DNA of 49,125 nucleotides from assembly GCA_018062885.1 (NCBI GenBank), contig JAGORJ010000003.1, forward strand, positions 1 to 49,125. Reading direction: 5' to 3'. Below are positions 1 to 7,620 of this stretch, in pieces. Under the pieces are notes generated by a model. It saw only the letters and a program-made list of their open reading frames with translations. It was not told where the DNA came from and did no database searches. Each line of letters opens with the position of its first letter. Position 1 is the stretch's first letter. This stretch comes from Patescibacteria group bacterium. Lineage in GTDB: Bacteria > Patescibacteriota > Patescibacteriia > UBA1558 > GWA2-36-10. The position numbers and the translations under genes are program-made.

Positions 1-488
1 CCAGTCTCATTACAAATAATTCTACGAGTATCATCATCTTTATCTGCAACAGTAGTCCATGTGCCAGCATTAGCATCTGAGGCAAAGTTCACAACCAGAC
101 CACTAGAAGTATCATACTTCCAGCCATATTCACTTAAATCTGGCCAAATAACAGACGAACCTAAACATACAGACGTATAAGATCCACCATAAAGAGTAGG
201 GTATCGTACTGGACTACTATTACACAAATCATCAGCTGGACTTAATTCCTCATCTGCGCACCTCAGTTCTATATCATCACTTAAACACAAAATGATTAAA
301 GGCTGTAAATTATTCAGATGAGCTAAAACTGCCGCTTCTTTAGCCTTATCTCTAGCCGAGCTTAAATTTACCACTGCCACCGATGATAAAATACCAATGA
401 TCGCAATCACCACCAAAAGCTCAACTAAGGTAAAACCTCCGGCAAAGGCGGATCCACTTTTGGCGGATTGTTTAAAATTTAATTTCAT
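1..488 (-). CDS. Type IV prepilin-like protein, 3' part cut by window edge
   Basis: The reading frame starts at ATG 488 and runs off the left edge after 162 codons without a stop. The protein begins MKLNFKQSAKSGSAFAG and continues with the class III prepilin signature GFTLVELLVVIAIIGILSS, so a prepilin peptidase would cleave after the glycine before FTLVE and methylate Phe. After the hydrophobic alpha-1 helix comes NLSSARDKAKEAA, nearly the same as in the neighbouring pilin (575-985), and then a globular part with several cysteines. It is one of two pilin genes downstream of the pilus assembly operon and has its own promoter. The leader is unusually long because of a 30-bp GC-rich in-frame insertion (438-467). 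The pilin assignment is firm. Whether it is a major or minor (pseudo)pilin cannot be told. Confidence 0.88.
   Translation of the reverse strand, partial: MKLNFKQSAKSGSAFAGGFTLVELLVVIAIIGILSSVAVVNLSSARDKAKEAAVLAHLNNLQPLIILCLSDDIELRCADEELSPADDLCNSSPVRYPTLYGGSYTSVCLGSSVIWPDLSEYGWKYDTSSGLVVNFASDANAGTWTTVADKDDDTRRIICNET
438..467 (-). repeat. 30-bp GC-rich palindromic insert in prepilin leader
   Basis: Two related 15-mers stand in tandem: TCCGGCAAAGGCGGA (438-452) and TCCACTTTTGGCGGA (453-467). They are much richer in GC than the surroundings, and the first can fold on itself. The insert is exactly ten codons (minus strand: SAKSGSAFAG), between MKLNFKQ and GFTLVELL, and keeps the frame. Confidence 0.6.
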
Positions 489-508
489 TTTTTATTTTTT
501 ATAACTTT

Positions 509-537
509 ATTATAGCATAAAAAATAAAAAACTACAC
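509..537 (-). promoter_or_regulatory. Promoter of the left-edge prepilin gene
   Basis: On the minus strand an extended -10 (TGC TATAAT; hexamer at 509-514, TGC at 515-517) lies about 21 bases before the start codon at 488. The -35 position 17 bases away is GTGTAG (532-537), a poor match, and it falls inside the stem of the preceding terminator. The extended -10 probably compensates. Confidence 0.55.
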
Positions 538-556
538 CCAAAGAGTGTAGTTTTTT
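526..556 (-). terminator. Rho-independent terminator after pilin gene 575-985
   Basis: A perfect 12-bp inverted repeat (526-537 with 545-556, core ACTACAC/GTGTAGT) with a 7-base loop lies 19 bases past the stop codon of the pilin gene. On the minus strand it is followed by a T-rich run. It overlaps the promoter region of the next pilin gene. Confidence 0.8.
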
Positions 557-574
557 AAAATACTCGAGAAAAAA

Positions 575-985
575 TTATGGACAAAGACCCGCTACTGCAG
601 GGCCAGAACTTTTAGAGCCAGTGTTAGAGATGCAATAATCACCTGCACCACTTTCTATTGCATCCAAATCAACTGATAATGCCCAAGTAGAATTATCTAC
701 AGCCTCATTACAAGTAAAATTAGCAGCAGTTAAGCCACCAGCAACACCTGCTGAAGAAGTAGCGTTATTCAAAGCAGCATCTAAACAAAAAGCATCATAA
801 TCACTGTTATCATCTGCGAATAACTCACCTGCCGCTGCTAAACCAGACAAAGATCCTTTAACTGCGGCGATTTTTGCTTTGGAACGAGCGGAGTTTAAAT
901 TCACTACTGCTACAGAGGACAAAATACCAATGATGGCAATAACGACTAACAATTCTACTAAAGTAAAACCTTTTTTATTTTTCAT
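575..985 (-). CDS. Type IV prepilin (major pilin candidate)
   Basis: The 136-residue protein starts MKNKKGFTLVELLVVIAIIG: a five-residue basic leader, the prepilin peptidase site G^FTLVE with Glu at position +5, and a hydrophobic helix that would span the membrane and then form the filament core. After NLNSARSKAKIAA the globular domain is short and rich in Ala, Ser and Asp, with four cysteines that could form disulfides. I chose the start at 985 and not the upstream in-frame ATG at 1042 because a strong Shine-Dalgarno-like AGGGGG sits just before 985 and the leader then has normal length. It lies downstream of pilC but has its own promoter and a long 5' untranslated region, which suits a highly expressed structural subunit. 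Confidence 0.92.
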   Translation of the reverse strand: MKNKKGFTLVELLVVIAIIGILSSVAVVNLNSARSKAKIAAVKGSLSGLAAAGELFADDNSDYDAFCLDAALNNATSSAGVAGGLTAANFTCNEAVDNSTWALSVDLDAIESGAGDYCISNTGSKSSGPAVAGLCP

Positions 986-1027
986 TTTTACACCCCCTAT
1001 CTTTTGTTCAAACATTAACTTTATTAA

Positions 1028-1046
1028 AGCTTGAGATCTCAAAGCT
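1028..1046 (-). promoter_or_regulatory. Palindrome in the pilin 5' leader
   Basis: The perfect palindrome TTGAGATCTCAA (1031-1042), flanked by AGC and AGCT, lies in the untranslated leader of the pilin mRNA. It can fold as a hairpin or serve as a dimeric protein-binding site. No T-run follows, so it is not a terminator. Its function is unknown. Confidence 0.3.
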
Positions 1047-1100
1047 CTAAGACTTTTGAAAATATTAATGTCTGGGATATTAATAATTAATTATAAAATC

Positions 1101-1129
1101 ATTATAGCATTTTTTTTGTTTTCTCACAA
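1101..1129 (-). promoter_or_regulatory. Promoter of the pilin gene 575-985
   Basis: On the minus strand TTGTGA (1124-1129), a 17-base spacer and an extended -10 TGC TATAAT (hexamer 1101-1106) form a good sigma-70-type promoter just after the pilC stop codon. Transcription would start near 1094, leaving an untranslated leader of roughly 105-110 bases. Confidence 0.65.
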
Positions 1130-1136
1130 CAAAAAA

Positions 1137-2345
1137 TTAACTAATGCTCTGCGCCACTTTAAACATCGGCAACATGATAGCTGCCACCATACCACCGACA
1201 CCAACACCCATGACCATCAAAATCATCGGCTCAATCAGGGCTGTCAAACCATTGACCAAGCTATCTATTTCTCTAGTATAAAACTCAGCTAACTTTTCTA
1301 AGATTGCATCAAGCTTACCAGTCTGTTCACCAATACTCATCATCTGTGAAAGCATCTTAGGCATCAGGTCAGACTTGATAAACAAAGTAACCACTGAGTT
1401 ACCATCCTCCACTTCTTTGATGGTGCCCAAAATCAAAGCACGATAAGCCTCATTATCCACCACTTCGGCGGTGATACGCAAAGCGGCTGAGACAGGCACA
1501 CCACCCCTGATCAAAGTCGAAAAACCTCGGGCAAAACGAACGATATAAATCTTTTGAAACAAAGGTCCAAAAATAGGCACCTTAACTTTGGCTGTGTCCC
1601 AAGCCAGTCTTCCGCCGGAAGTTCTAGTCCAAGCTTTAAACAAAACTACTACACCCACCCCTGCACCCACAATCAGCCACCAAAAAGATTGCATAAAGCT
1701 AGAAACTCCTATCAAAACCCTGGTCAAAAATGGCAATTCTGCCCCGGAATCAATCAGCATCTGCGTCATATTTGGCACCACAAAAATCATCATCAAAAAA
1801 CCTACCAAAATCATACCGGAAATAATAAAAACCGGATAAATCATCGCACCCTTGATGCGTGAAACCAAGTCATAGTCTTTTTCCATCTGGTCAGCTAAAT
1901 ATTGCAAAACTTCATCTAGCTTACCAGAAGTTTCACCTGATTTGACCATTGCCACATAAAAACGACTAAAAGCCTTGGGGTGCTTGGCCATGGCTGATGA
2001 CAGCTTCATACCACCGTCAACATCATTGGCCATTTCCATGATATCACCAATAAAAAGTGGATTCACTGTCTGTTGAGCCAAAATCTTAAGAGCCTGCACG
2101 ATAGGCACGGTCGCTGAAACCATCACGGAAAGCTGACGAGAAAAAATAACTACATCCTTACTTTTGACACTACCAATATTGATATTAAAGCCCTTGGAGC
2201 CTATCTTGCCACCTTCTGCCAAAGACAAAACCACCAAACCCTTGTCTTCCAAGAGCTCGATAGCAGCAGTCTCTGACAAAGCCTCTACATTACCAGTAGC
2301 AACTGCCCCTGTCTGTGATCTGACTCGATATTTAAAAGTTGGCAT
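1137..2345 (-). CDS. pilC: Type IV pilus inner-membrane platform protein PilC (GspF family)
   Basis: The 402-residue length is typical for PilC/GspF. The N-terminus MPTFKYRVRSQTGAVATGNVEA is the usual beginning of the family. Two homologous GspF cytoplasmic domains are visible (about residues 60-190 and 260-395), each with the conserved FSRQLSVMVSATVPI / FARGFSTLIRGGVPV motif and E-x-T-G-K-L-D loop (SGETSGKLD, IGEQTGKLD). There are three hydrophobic segments, near residues 163-190, 215-237 and 370-395. PilC links the PilB motor to the growing pilus. It is the last gene of the pilM-pilC run, 21 bases after the pilT-like gene. Confidence 0.95.
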   Translation of the reverse strand: MPTFKYRVRSQTGAVATGNVEALSETAAIELLEDKGLVVLSLAEGGKIGSKGFNINIGSVKSKDVVIFSRQLSVMVSATVPIVQALKILAQQTVNPLFIGDIMEMANDVDGGMKLSSAMAKHPKAFSRFYVAMVKSGETSGKLDEVLQYLADQMEKDYDLVSRIKGAMIYPVFIISGMILVGFLMMIFVVPNMTQMLIDSGAELPFLTRVLIGVSSFMQSFWWLIVGAGVGVVVLFKAWTRTSGGRLAWDTAKVKVPIFGPLFQKIYIVRFARGFSTLIRGGVPVSAALRITAEVVDNEAYRALILGTIKEVEDGNSVVTLFIKSDLMPKMLSQMMSIGEQTGKLDAILEKLAEFYTREIDSLVNGLTALIEPMILMVMGVGVGGMVAAIMLPMFKVAQSIS

Positions 2346-2366
2346 AAAGCTAAAAAATTATAAAGA

Positions 2367-3437
2367 CTACTTAAAATTGCGCCTAAAGCTATCTGTATCA
2401 AGTGCCTGCAAAACAGCGTCGTTGGCACTCACCTCACCTACTCTGACAAGCTCAAGTAATGACTTATCTAAATTGACCATCCCCTCTTCTTTGGAAGTTT
2501 GCATAATGCTATTAAGCTGATAAAGTCTATTGTCTTTTACAATAGCTTGCACTGCCGAAGTCATAGTCAAAATCTCACAAGCCAAACTTAAACCGCCACC
2601 AATACGAGGCAACAATCTTTGCGCTACCACACCCAATAAAACTTGAGACAAGACATCTTGGCCCCAAAGTTTTTTTTCAGGTGAAAGATCACTGATAAAT
2701 CTTTCTAAGGCAGAAATCACCGAATCAGCATCCATCACCGCTATCACTAACTTACCACTTTCAGTGGCTTGCAAAATAGCCTCTTCTAAGCCAAGCTCAT
2801 TCAAAATACTGATAACCACCACATCTACATCTTCATCAATGGTCTCTAATAGGCCTTTAACAAAACTATTCGTATCTCTACCTATCTCTCTTTGTTCAAT
2901 GATACATTGGTTATTGGACAGCAAGTACTCTATCGGTTTCTCTAAGGTCTGGATATGCAAGCCTTTGTTGCGATTGAGGGTTTCTAGCAGCGAAGCAACT
3001 GTAGTGGTGCGTCCGGAGCCAAAAGGTCCAGTGATGATCAACAAGCCTCTTTCTTTGGCGATCAATTGGGTCAAAATAGCCGGCACACCTAAATCTTTGG
3101 GTGAACGAATGAGCTGAGGAATGATACGCAAAGAAAGGGCTAAATAGCCTTTTTGATAAAAAACGCGCGCACGAAAACGAGCACGATTTGCCCAAGAGTA
3201 AACAGTGATAACTTCTCTAGCGCTTTCTAAAAATTTTTTGTCAGCCTCTGTCAAAAAACTATCTGCCATTGCCAATAAAAAATCTGGGGTCAAAACCTGC
3301 TCATCTGTCAAAGTAATCAGCTTGCCATCAATACGCAAAACAGGGTAATTTCCCACGGTCAAATGCACATCAGTCGCTCGTCTTTCAGCGGACAAATTCA
3401 AAATTTTATTGATCAATAAAGTTTCTGTGGTGGACAT
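2367..3437 (-). CDS. PilT-like protein with degenerate ATPase motifs
   Basis: The 356-residue protein has the size and layout of the retraction ATPase PilT: an N-terminal PAS-like domain (ATDVHLTVGNYPVLRIDGKL), then a RecA-like domain that keeps AQRLLPR near residue 272. Every catalytic motif is altered. Walker A reads GPFGSGRT (137-144), with Arg143 in place of the invariant Lys. The Asp box reads TLEKPIEY (Asp to Lys at 167). The Walker B segment, DVDVVVISILNEL (203-215), lacks the GEMRD core. The His box reads KLVIAVMDADS where PilT has HLVFGTLHTNS. By these changes it is probably unable to hydrolyse ATP and may act as a regulatory or structural partner of PilB/PilC. It follows the response-regulator gene by 9 bases. 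Membership in the PilT family is sure; inactivity is inferred. Confidence 0.85.
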   Translation of the reverse strand: MSTTETLLINKILNLSAERRATDVHLTVGNYPVLRIDGKLITLTDEQVLTPDFLLAMADSFLTEADKKFLESAREVITVYSWANRARFRARVFYQKGYLALSLRIIPQLIRSPKDLGVPAILTQLIAKERGLLIITGPFGSGRTTTVASLLETLNRNKGLHIQTLEKPIEYLLSNNQCIIEQREIGRDTNSFVKGLLETIDEDVDVVVISILNELGLEEAILQATESGKLVIAVMDADSVISALERFISDLSPEKKLWGQDVLSQVLLGVVAQRLLPRIGGGLSLACEILTMTSAVQAIVKDNRLYQLNSIMQTSKEEGMVNLDKSLLELVRVGEVSANDAVLQALDTDSFRRNFK

Positions 3438-3446
3438 GAAAATATT

Positions 3447-3821
3447 TTATTTATTCAAAATAGTTTTGACTTTAGCTATCACTTCACTAGGCACAAAATG
3501 GGCCTTGATCAAATAATCTTTAGCTCCCAAAGCTAAGCATTTATCGATATGTTCTTTTTGAGAAAAATTTGTCAAAACTAAGACGGGAATTTTTTTGGTA
3601 CTCTCATCCTCTTTGAGGTGTTGTAAAACTTCAAAACCGTCCATTTCTGGCAAATTTAAGTCTAACAAAATAAAATCTGGTAATTCTTTTTGCGCAGCTT
3701 TCAAACCCGCTGTCCCCGTCATCGCTGTCAAAACATCAAAATCCTCTAGCTCAAATTTGGCAGCGTACATTTGTGATAAAAAATCATCATCCTCTACTAT
3801 AAGTACTCTAGTTTTTTGCAT
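3447..3821 (-). CDS. CheY-like single-domain response regulator
   Basis: This 124-residue protein is a receiver domain with no output domain. The acidic pocket is in VLIVEDDDF, the phospho-acceptor Asp is in ILLDLNLPEMDGF near residue 54, the conserved Thr is in VLVLTNFS, and the Lys is in KDYLIKAHF. Single-domain receivers of this kind (PilG/PilH-like) control pilus motors in other bacteria. Here it sits between pilB and the pilT-like gene, with gaps of about 10 bases on either side, so co-transcription and a role in pilus control are likely. No histidine kinase is present in the window. Confidence 0.92.
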   Translation of the reverse strand: MQKTRVLIVEDDDFLSQMYAAKFELEDFDVLTAMTGTAGLKAAQKELPDFILLDLNLPEMDGFEVLQHLKEDESTKKIPVLVLTNFSQKEHIDKCLALGAKDYLIKAHFVPSEVIAKVKTILNK

Positions 3822-3831
3822 AATTTTTGAT

Positions 3832-5574
3832 TTACATCTTACTGACGCGTAAGATTTCTTCTACCGAAGTTAAGCCTAATAAAGTTTTGATCATACCGTC
3901 TTGATCCATGGTCAAAAAGTTTTGCTTGATCAGCTCTTTTTCTACGGCTGTTCTATCAAAACCCTTAGCAATAATATCTTTCATATCACGCGTCACATCG
4001 ATAGTTTCTACGATGGCCAAACGGCCTTTGTAGCCAGTATTACCACACTGAGCACAGCCTTGACCACGAAAAAAAGAATACTTACCTTTTTTGGCACCAC
4101 CAAAAAATGAAGCATCTGGTATATCATCTAAGCCTTTTTTCATCTGGGCTAATATATTATCCGGTAATTTTTCCTCTATTTTACATTTTTCACAAAGCTT
4201 ACGCACCAAACGCTGTGCAATCACCACATTGAGAGTGCTAGCTAACAAAAAAGGCTCAATATGCATATCAAACATACGCGGAATAGCGCCCAAAGCATCA
4301 TTGGTATGCAAAGTAGAAAGCACAAAGTGACCTGTCAAACCAGCATGAATAGCTAATTCCGCTGTTTCATTATCACGGATCTCACCCACCATGATGATAT
4401 TTGGATCCTGCCTGAGTAAAGCTCTCAAACCACTGGCAAAAGTAAAGCCAACTTCTGGTCTTACCTGTGATTGGTTAACTCCCGGCACATAGTACTCAAC
4501 CGGATCTTCCAGGGTGGCGATGTTGACTGTGTCTTGATTTAAGACACTCAAAGCCGAAAACAATGTTGTTGACTTACCAGAACCTGTCGGACCGGTCACC
4601 AAAAACATGCCGTTTGGTTTTTTGATATTTGTCATAGCATGCTCGCCACTATAGCCCAAAAAACCAAGTTGTTCAAAGGTCGGGGCTTTTTCTGGAGTTT
4701 CCAAAATACGCATCACGACTTTTTCGTGACCCATCAAAGGAATAGTAGAGATACGAAAATCCACATCTTTGTTATGAATATTGATACGAATACGACCATC
4801 TTGAGGAATACGAGTTTCATCAATTTTCAAGTTTGACATAACTTTGATACGCGAAACCAAAGCTGAATGTACATAAATCGGTAAAACAATCGTTGTATGC
4901 AAAACACCGTCAATACGATAGCGAATTTTACTTTGATTGCCCACCGGCTCAATATGAATATCAGAAGCCCTGCCTTCTATCGCATGTCGCAAAACCACCG
5001 AAACTATCTTGGAAACCGGCGCTGACTTGATAACCTCTGTAAAACCTTTGCCGTCTTCATCATCTAAACTTTCGTCCTTGGGGGCAAAAATAGCCTCAGC
5101 TGTATCCAAAGCCGCGCCCACCTCTTCACCCAAAGTTTCGTATTGCTTCAAAGCTGCTCGATAAGAGTCTTCGGAAATAATATAAAATTTGATTGTGTAT
5201 TGATTTTTACGAGCTAAAAAATTCAAAGCCTCCATGGCTTTGAGATTACTAGGATCAACTAAGCCCGCATCTATCTGCTTGCTTTCTTTATTGAAAACAA
5301 CCATGCGATAATTTTCTGCCAAATCTTGAGGTAAAATATTCAAAATTTCAGCATTGATCACTTTGCCAGCTAAATTGATATACTCCATATCAAAAAAGAT
5401 GCCCTTGCCCTGAGTCCAGTCTTCATCGGAAATCAAAATTTTTCTTCTGACTTGTTTTTCAACATCGGCAAAAGAATCAAATTTTGCATTCAAAAATTCT
5501 TGATATTGAGTATCATTTACTAGACGCTTGGTCTGTAAAAAAGATAATAATTTTAACAATTCTTTTTTTGTCAT
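3832..5574 (-). CDS. pilB: Type IV pilus extension ATPase PilB (GspE family)
   Basis: The 580-residue protein has an N-terminal MshEN/GspE-N-like domain (about 1-160), then the N2 domain with ASDIHIEP (203-210), then the ATPase domain. All motifs are intact: Walker A GPTGSGKS (328-335), Asp box TLEDPVEY, Walker B VGEIRD (396-401), and His box LSTLHTNDA. A zinc site is formed by CEKC (461-464) and CAQC (507-510), as in other PilB proteins. It powers pilus assembly on the PilC platform. It is the only intact ATPase of the operon, in contrast to the degenerate PilT-like protein two genes downstream. Confidence 0.97.
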   Translation of the reverse strand: MTKKELLKLLSFLQTKRLVNDTQYQEFLNAKFDSFADVEKQVRRKILISDEDWTQGKGIFFDMEYINLAGKVINAEILNILPQDLAENYRMVVFNKESKQIDAGLVDPSNLKAMEALNFLARKNQYTIKFYIISEDSYRAALKQYETLGEEVGAALDTAEAIFAPKDESLDDEDGKGFTEVIKSAPVSKIVSVVLRHAIEGRASDIHIEPVGNQSKIRYRIDGVLHTTIVLPIYVHSALVSRIKVMSNLKIDETRIPQDGRIRINIHNKDVDFRISTIPLMGHEKVVMRILETPEKAPTFEQLGFLGYSGEHAMTNIKKPNGMFLVTGPTGSGKSTTLFSALSVLNQDTVNIATLEDPVEYYVPGVNQSQVRPEVGFTFASGLRALLRQDPNIIMVGEIRDNETAELAIHAGLTGHFVLSTLHTNDALGAIPRMFDMHIEPFLLASTLNVVIAQRLVRKLCEKCKIEEKLPDNILAQMKKGLDDIPDASFFGGAKKGKYSFFRGQGCAQCGNTGYKGRLAIVETIDVTRDMKDIIAKGFDRTAVEKELIKQNFLTMDQDGMIKTLLGLTSVEEILRVSKM

Positions 5575-5583
5575 ATTTATTCT

Positions 5584-5913
5584 TTATTCAGCGGCAAAAG
5601 GATAAGGATTACCAGGGTTATTGCGGATATCAATAGAAGTATCTAGATCTAAATTTAATTTTTGGTATTGCGCGTTACTTTCCAATTTTTGCAAAACATC
5701 TTTTTCACCAGAATTAAGCGGGAAGAAACTCAAATTTTCTGTAGCTAAATTTTTTATCTTCAAGACTTTCACCGCATCACTCTGCGCAGTATTTTCAGTA
5801 TTTTGCGCATCTTCTTTAGTCAAGAAAGAAAAAATAAACCAGGCACCTACTATCAAAGCAAGTGCTAGGGCAATCATGATAAGAATCATTGATCTACGAT
5901 TTTGTTCTGCCAT
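5584..5913 (-). CDS. Small single-pass membrane protein of the pilus operon
   Basis: The 109-residue protein has a short cytoplasmic start (MAEQNRRS), one membrane helix (about 9-30), and an extracytoplasmic region. The C-terminus reads IRNNPGNPYPFAAE. Its position directly after the pilO-like gene is where pilP often lies, and the Asn-Pro...Pro-Phe end loosely recalls the R-x-(N/D)-P-F motif of PilP-type proteins. It has no lipoprotein signal and is shorter than PilP. I can support an accessory role in the alignment subcomplex only from context. Confidence 0.7.
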   Translation of the reverse strand: MAEQNRRSMILIMIALALALIVGAWFIFSFLTKEDAQNTENTAQSDAVKVLKIKNLATENLSFFPLNSGEKDVLQKLESNAQYQKLNLDLDTSIDIRNNPGNPYPFAAE

Positions 5914-5918
5914 ATAAT

Positions 5919-6617
5919 TTATTTATTCACAAAATAAGTTTTCATTGTAAAAGTCATCATCAAGCTCTCGCCTGAGCCAGAAAAACTCAAAGACTCCACA
6001 TCCATCAAACGCACATTTCTTTCTAGGTCATCTAAATATTGCTTAAACAAGTCATAAGGATTAGGTATGATTGCGGACGCTACTTCTTCATCATCCCCAG
6101 TGGCTTCTTCTGGAGGTATTTGACTGACCGTCATATTGATAGAGACCGTTTCTAAAGCAGAGCTCGGAATCACCGCTTCCCCTTCTTCTCCTGCTACTGC
6201 TTTTTTAGTAGCCTGATCATCGCCTTCAGTGCTAAAATCAACATTTTGTAAGATAAAACCTCTATTTAAAGCTAATCTTTCAGCGAGCACGAATAATTCC
6301 GCGATTTCTGGATTTTCTGGCACAATTTTTTGTAATCGTAGCAAAGCATTAGTTCGCTCTGTTTTAGCTTTTTGAAACTTAGTTTCCAAATCACTGACTT
6401 GAGCAATAAGAGCATTGACATCTTTTTCAGCTGCACTCACTTCAGTAACCGAAGCTTTAGCTTCTGTAAATTTTTTGATGCCAGGACTCAAAACCAATAA
6501 ATAGCCAAGCACAAAAACAACTAAGATCAAGACTCCTAAAATTGCCCCTAAATATTTGTTGGCCAGTAATAAAAGTTGACTTGGCTGTTCAAATTGCGCA
6601 TCTGTTTTATTAGCCAT
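5919..6617 (-). CDS. pilO: PilO-like alignment-complex protein
   Basis: The 232-residue protein has a cytoplasmic start, one membrane helix (about residues 27-50, GAILGVLILVVFVLGYLLVL), a coiled-coil stretch (about 60-110, with KFQKAKTERTNALLRLQKIVP), and a C-terminal globular domain. The sequence VPENPEIAELFVLAERLALNRGFILQNVDF matches the PilO pattern in which the coiled coil ends at a P-x-x-x-E-hydrophobic segment. It lies 3 bases after pilN, the standard order. It would form heterodimers with PilN and align the pilus machine. Confidence 0.85.
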   Translation of the reverse strand: MANKTDAQFEQPSQLLLLANKYLGAILGVLILVVFVLGYLLVLSPGIKKFTEAKASVTEVSAAEKDVNALIAQVSDLETKFQKAKTERTNALLRLQKIVPENPEIAELFVLAERLALNRGFILQNVDFSTEGDDQATKKAVAGEEGEAVIPSSALETVSINMTVSQIPPEEATGDDEEVASAIIPNPYDLFKQYLDDLERNVRLMDVESLSFSGSGESLMMTFTMKTYFVNK

Positions 6618-6620
6618 ATA

Positions 6621-7610
6621 TTATTCTTTTACTTCTTCATAATAAAATAGCTCCGGATTCAGTGTGAGCTCAATCGTAAAATTAACACCTGTGTCACTCA
6701 AAGTTGCAGAAGATATATTAACACCAGACACAAACTCTTTGGCTTGCTCATCTTGTAGAACTTTGAGCTGTCTCGCAACTGTATAATAGTCAGGCGCCGT
6801 AGCGTCCAAAGTCAAGGCGCTATTTCCTCCAGCAGCAAAAGAACCGTAAGAAACATTAGCTAAAGTATATTTTTCTAACAAAGCAAAAAATTGTGTCCAA
6901 TAGACATGTTTAGCTAAGGCATCGTAAATAATTTGCACTTCCTTACCGACTGAATTAATCTCCTGACTAATAGCCTCAAAACCCAAAAGTTTGTTTTCAA
7001 TTTCTGTGATATTTTTGGCAGTGGTATTTTCACTACTAGACAAACGAGCACTCATAGTCAAAAATCCAAAATAAAACACAACCACTACACCAACTGCCCC
7101 CAACAAAGCAAACAAAGAAAAACTAGTGATTTGTTTCCAAGTTTTAAGCTTACTAGAGCTTGGCACCAAATCAACTCCCTCAGCAGTATCTATAAAACGG
7201 GCGTGCATGGTTTTTTCTGGCTGATGAAATTGACCGTCTATTTTGTCAGAACTTGCGTCTTGAAGTTCAAAACCATTCGCCATCGGTGCCTTTGGCAGAG
7301 AAACATTTTCTTTTCTCTCTTCTACTTTTTCTGGCACTACTATTTCAGGCACAACAAGAGCAGCAGCTTCCTGAGGAGGCACTGTTTGAGCAACAGGCTC
7401 TACAGTGCTATTTTTTTCTACATCTTGTTTATGCAGTCTATCAGCAAATTTTGCCATCCAAGAAGCATGCCCGCCACTCAAGTTAGCCAAGTCTATTTCT
7501 TCTTCTTTATTTTGAGGAACCCTAAGCTCAGGCTCTTGAGCACTAGACTGTGCCTTAACTTCTTTTTGCCTCAAATCTTCGGGCATTAAATTTATATTAT
7601 CTGCTGCCAT
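6621..7610 (-). CDS. pilN: PilN-like alignment-complex protein with long cytoplasmic extension
   Basis: The 329 residues far exceed normal PilN (about 180-210). Residues 5-14 read NINLMPEDLR, the PilN motif that docks in the groove of PilM. It is followed by a low-complexity linker of about 130 residues rich in Glu, Val, Pro and Lys. A second similar motif, GVDLVPSS (145-152), comes just before the single membrane helix (about 162-186). The C-terminal extracytoplasmic part (about 187-329) has a coiled coil and a ferredoxin-like PilN domain. It lies between pilM (10-base gap) and pilO (3-base gap). The PilN role is well supported; the reason for the long linker is unknown. Confidence 0.87.
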   Translation of the reverse strand: MAADNINLMPEDLRQKEVKAQSSAQEPELRVPQNKEEEIDLANLSGGHASWMAKFADRLHKQDVEKNSTVEPVAQTVPPQEAAALVVPEIVVPEKVEERKENVSLPKAPMANGFELQDASSDKIDGQFHQPEKTMHARFIDTAEGVDLVPSSSKLKTWKQITSFSLFALLGAVGVVVVFYFGFLTMSARLSSSENTTAKNITEIENKLLGFEAISQEINSVGKEVQIIYDALAKHVYWTQFFALLEKYTLANVSYGSFAAGGNSALTLDATAPDYYTVARQLKVLQDEQAKEFVSGVNISSATLSDTGVNFTIELTLNPELFYYEEVKE

Positions 7611-7620
7611 TTAATTTATT

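Noticed and set aside
986-1042. Upstream in-frame start for the pilin at 1042
   Set aside because: It would give a 24-residue leader and ignores the AGGGGG Shine-Dalgarno just before 985; the palindrome lies in this stretch.
1609-1621. CTTCCGCCGGAAG palindrome in pilC as another copy of the GC-rich repeat
   Set aside because: It encodes the ordinary SGGR segment of PilC and lacks the GGCGGA/TCCGGC pattern and GC-rich flanks.
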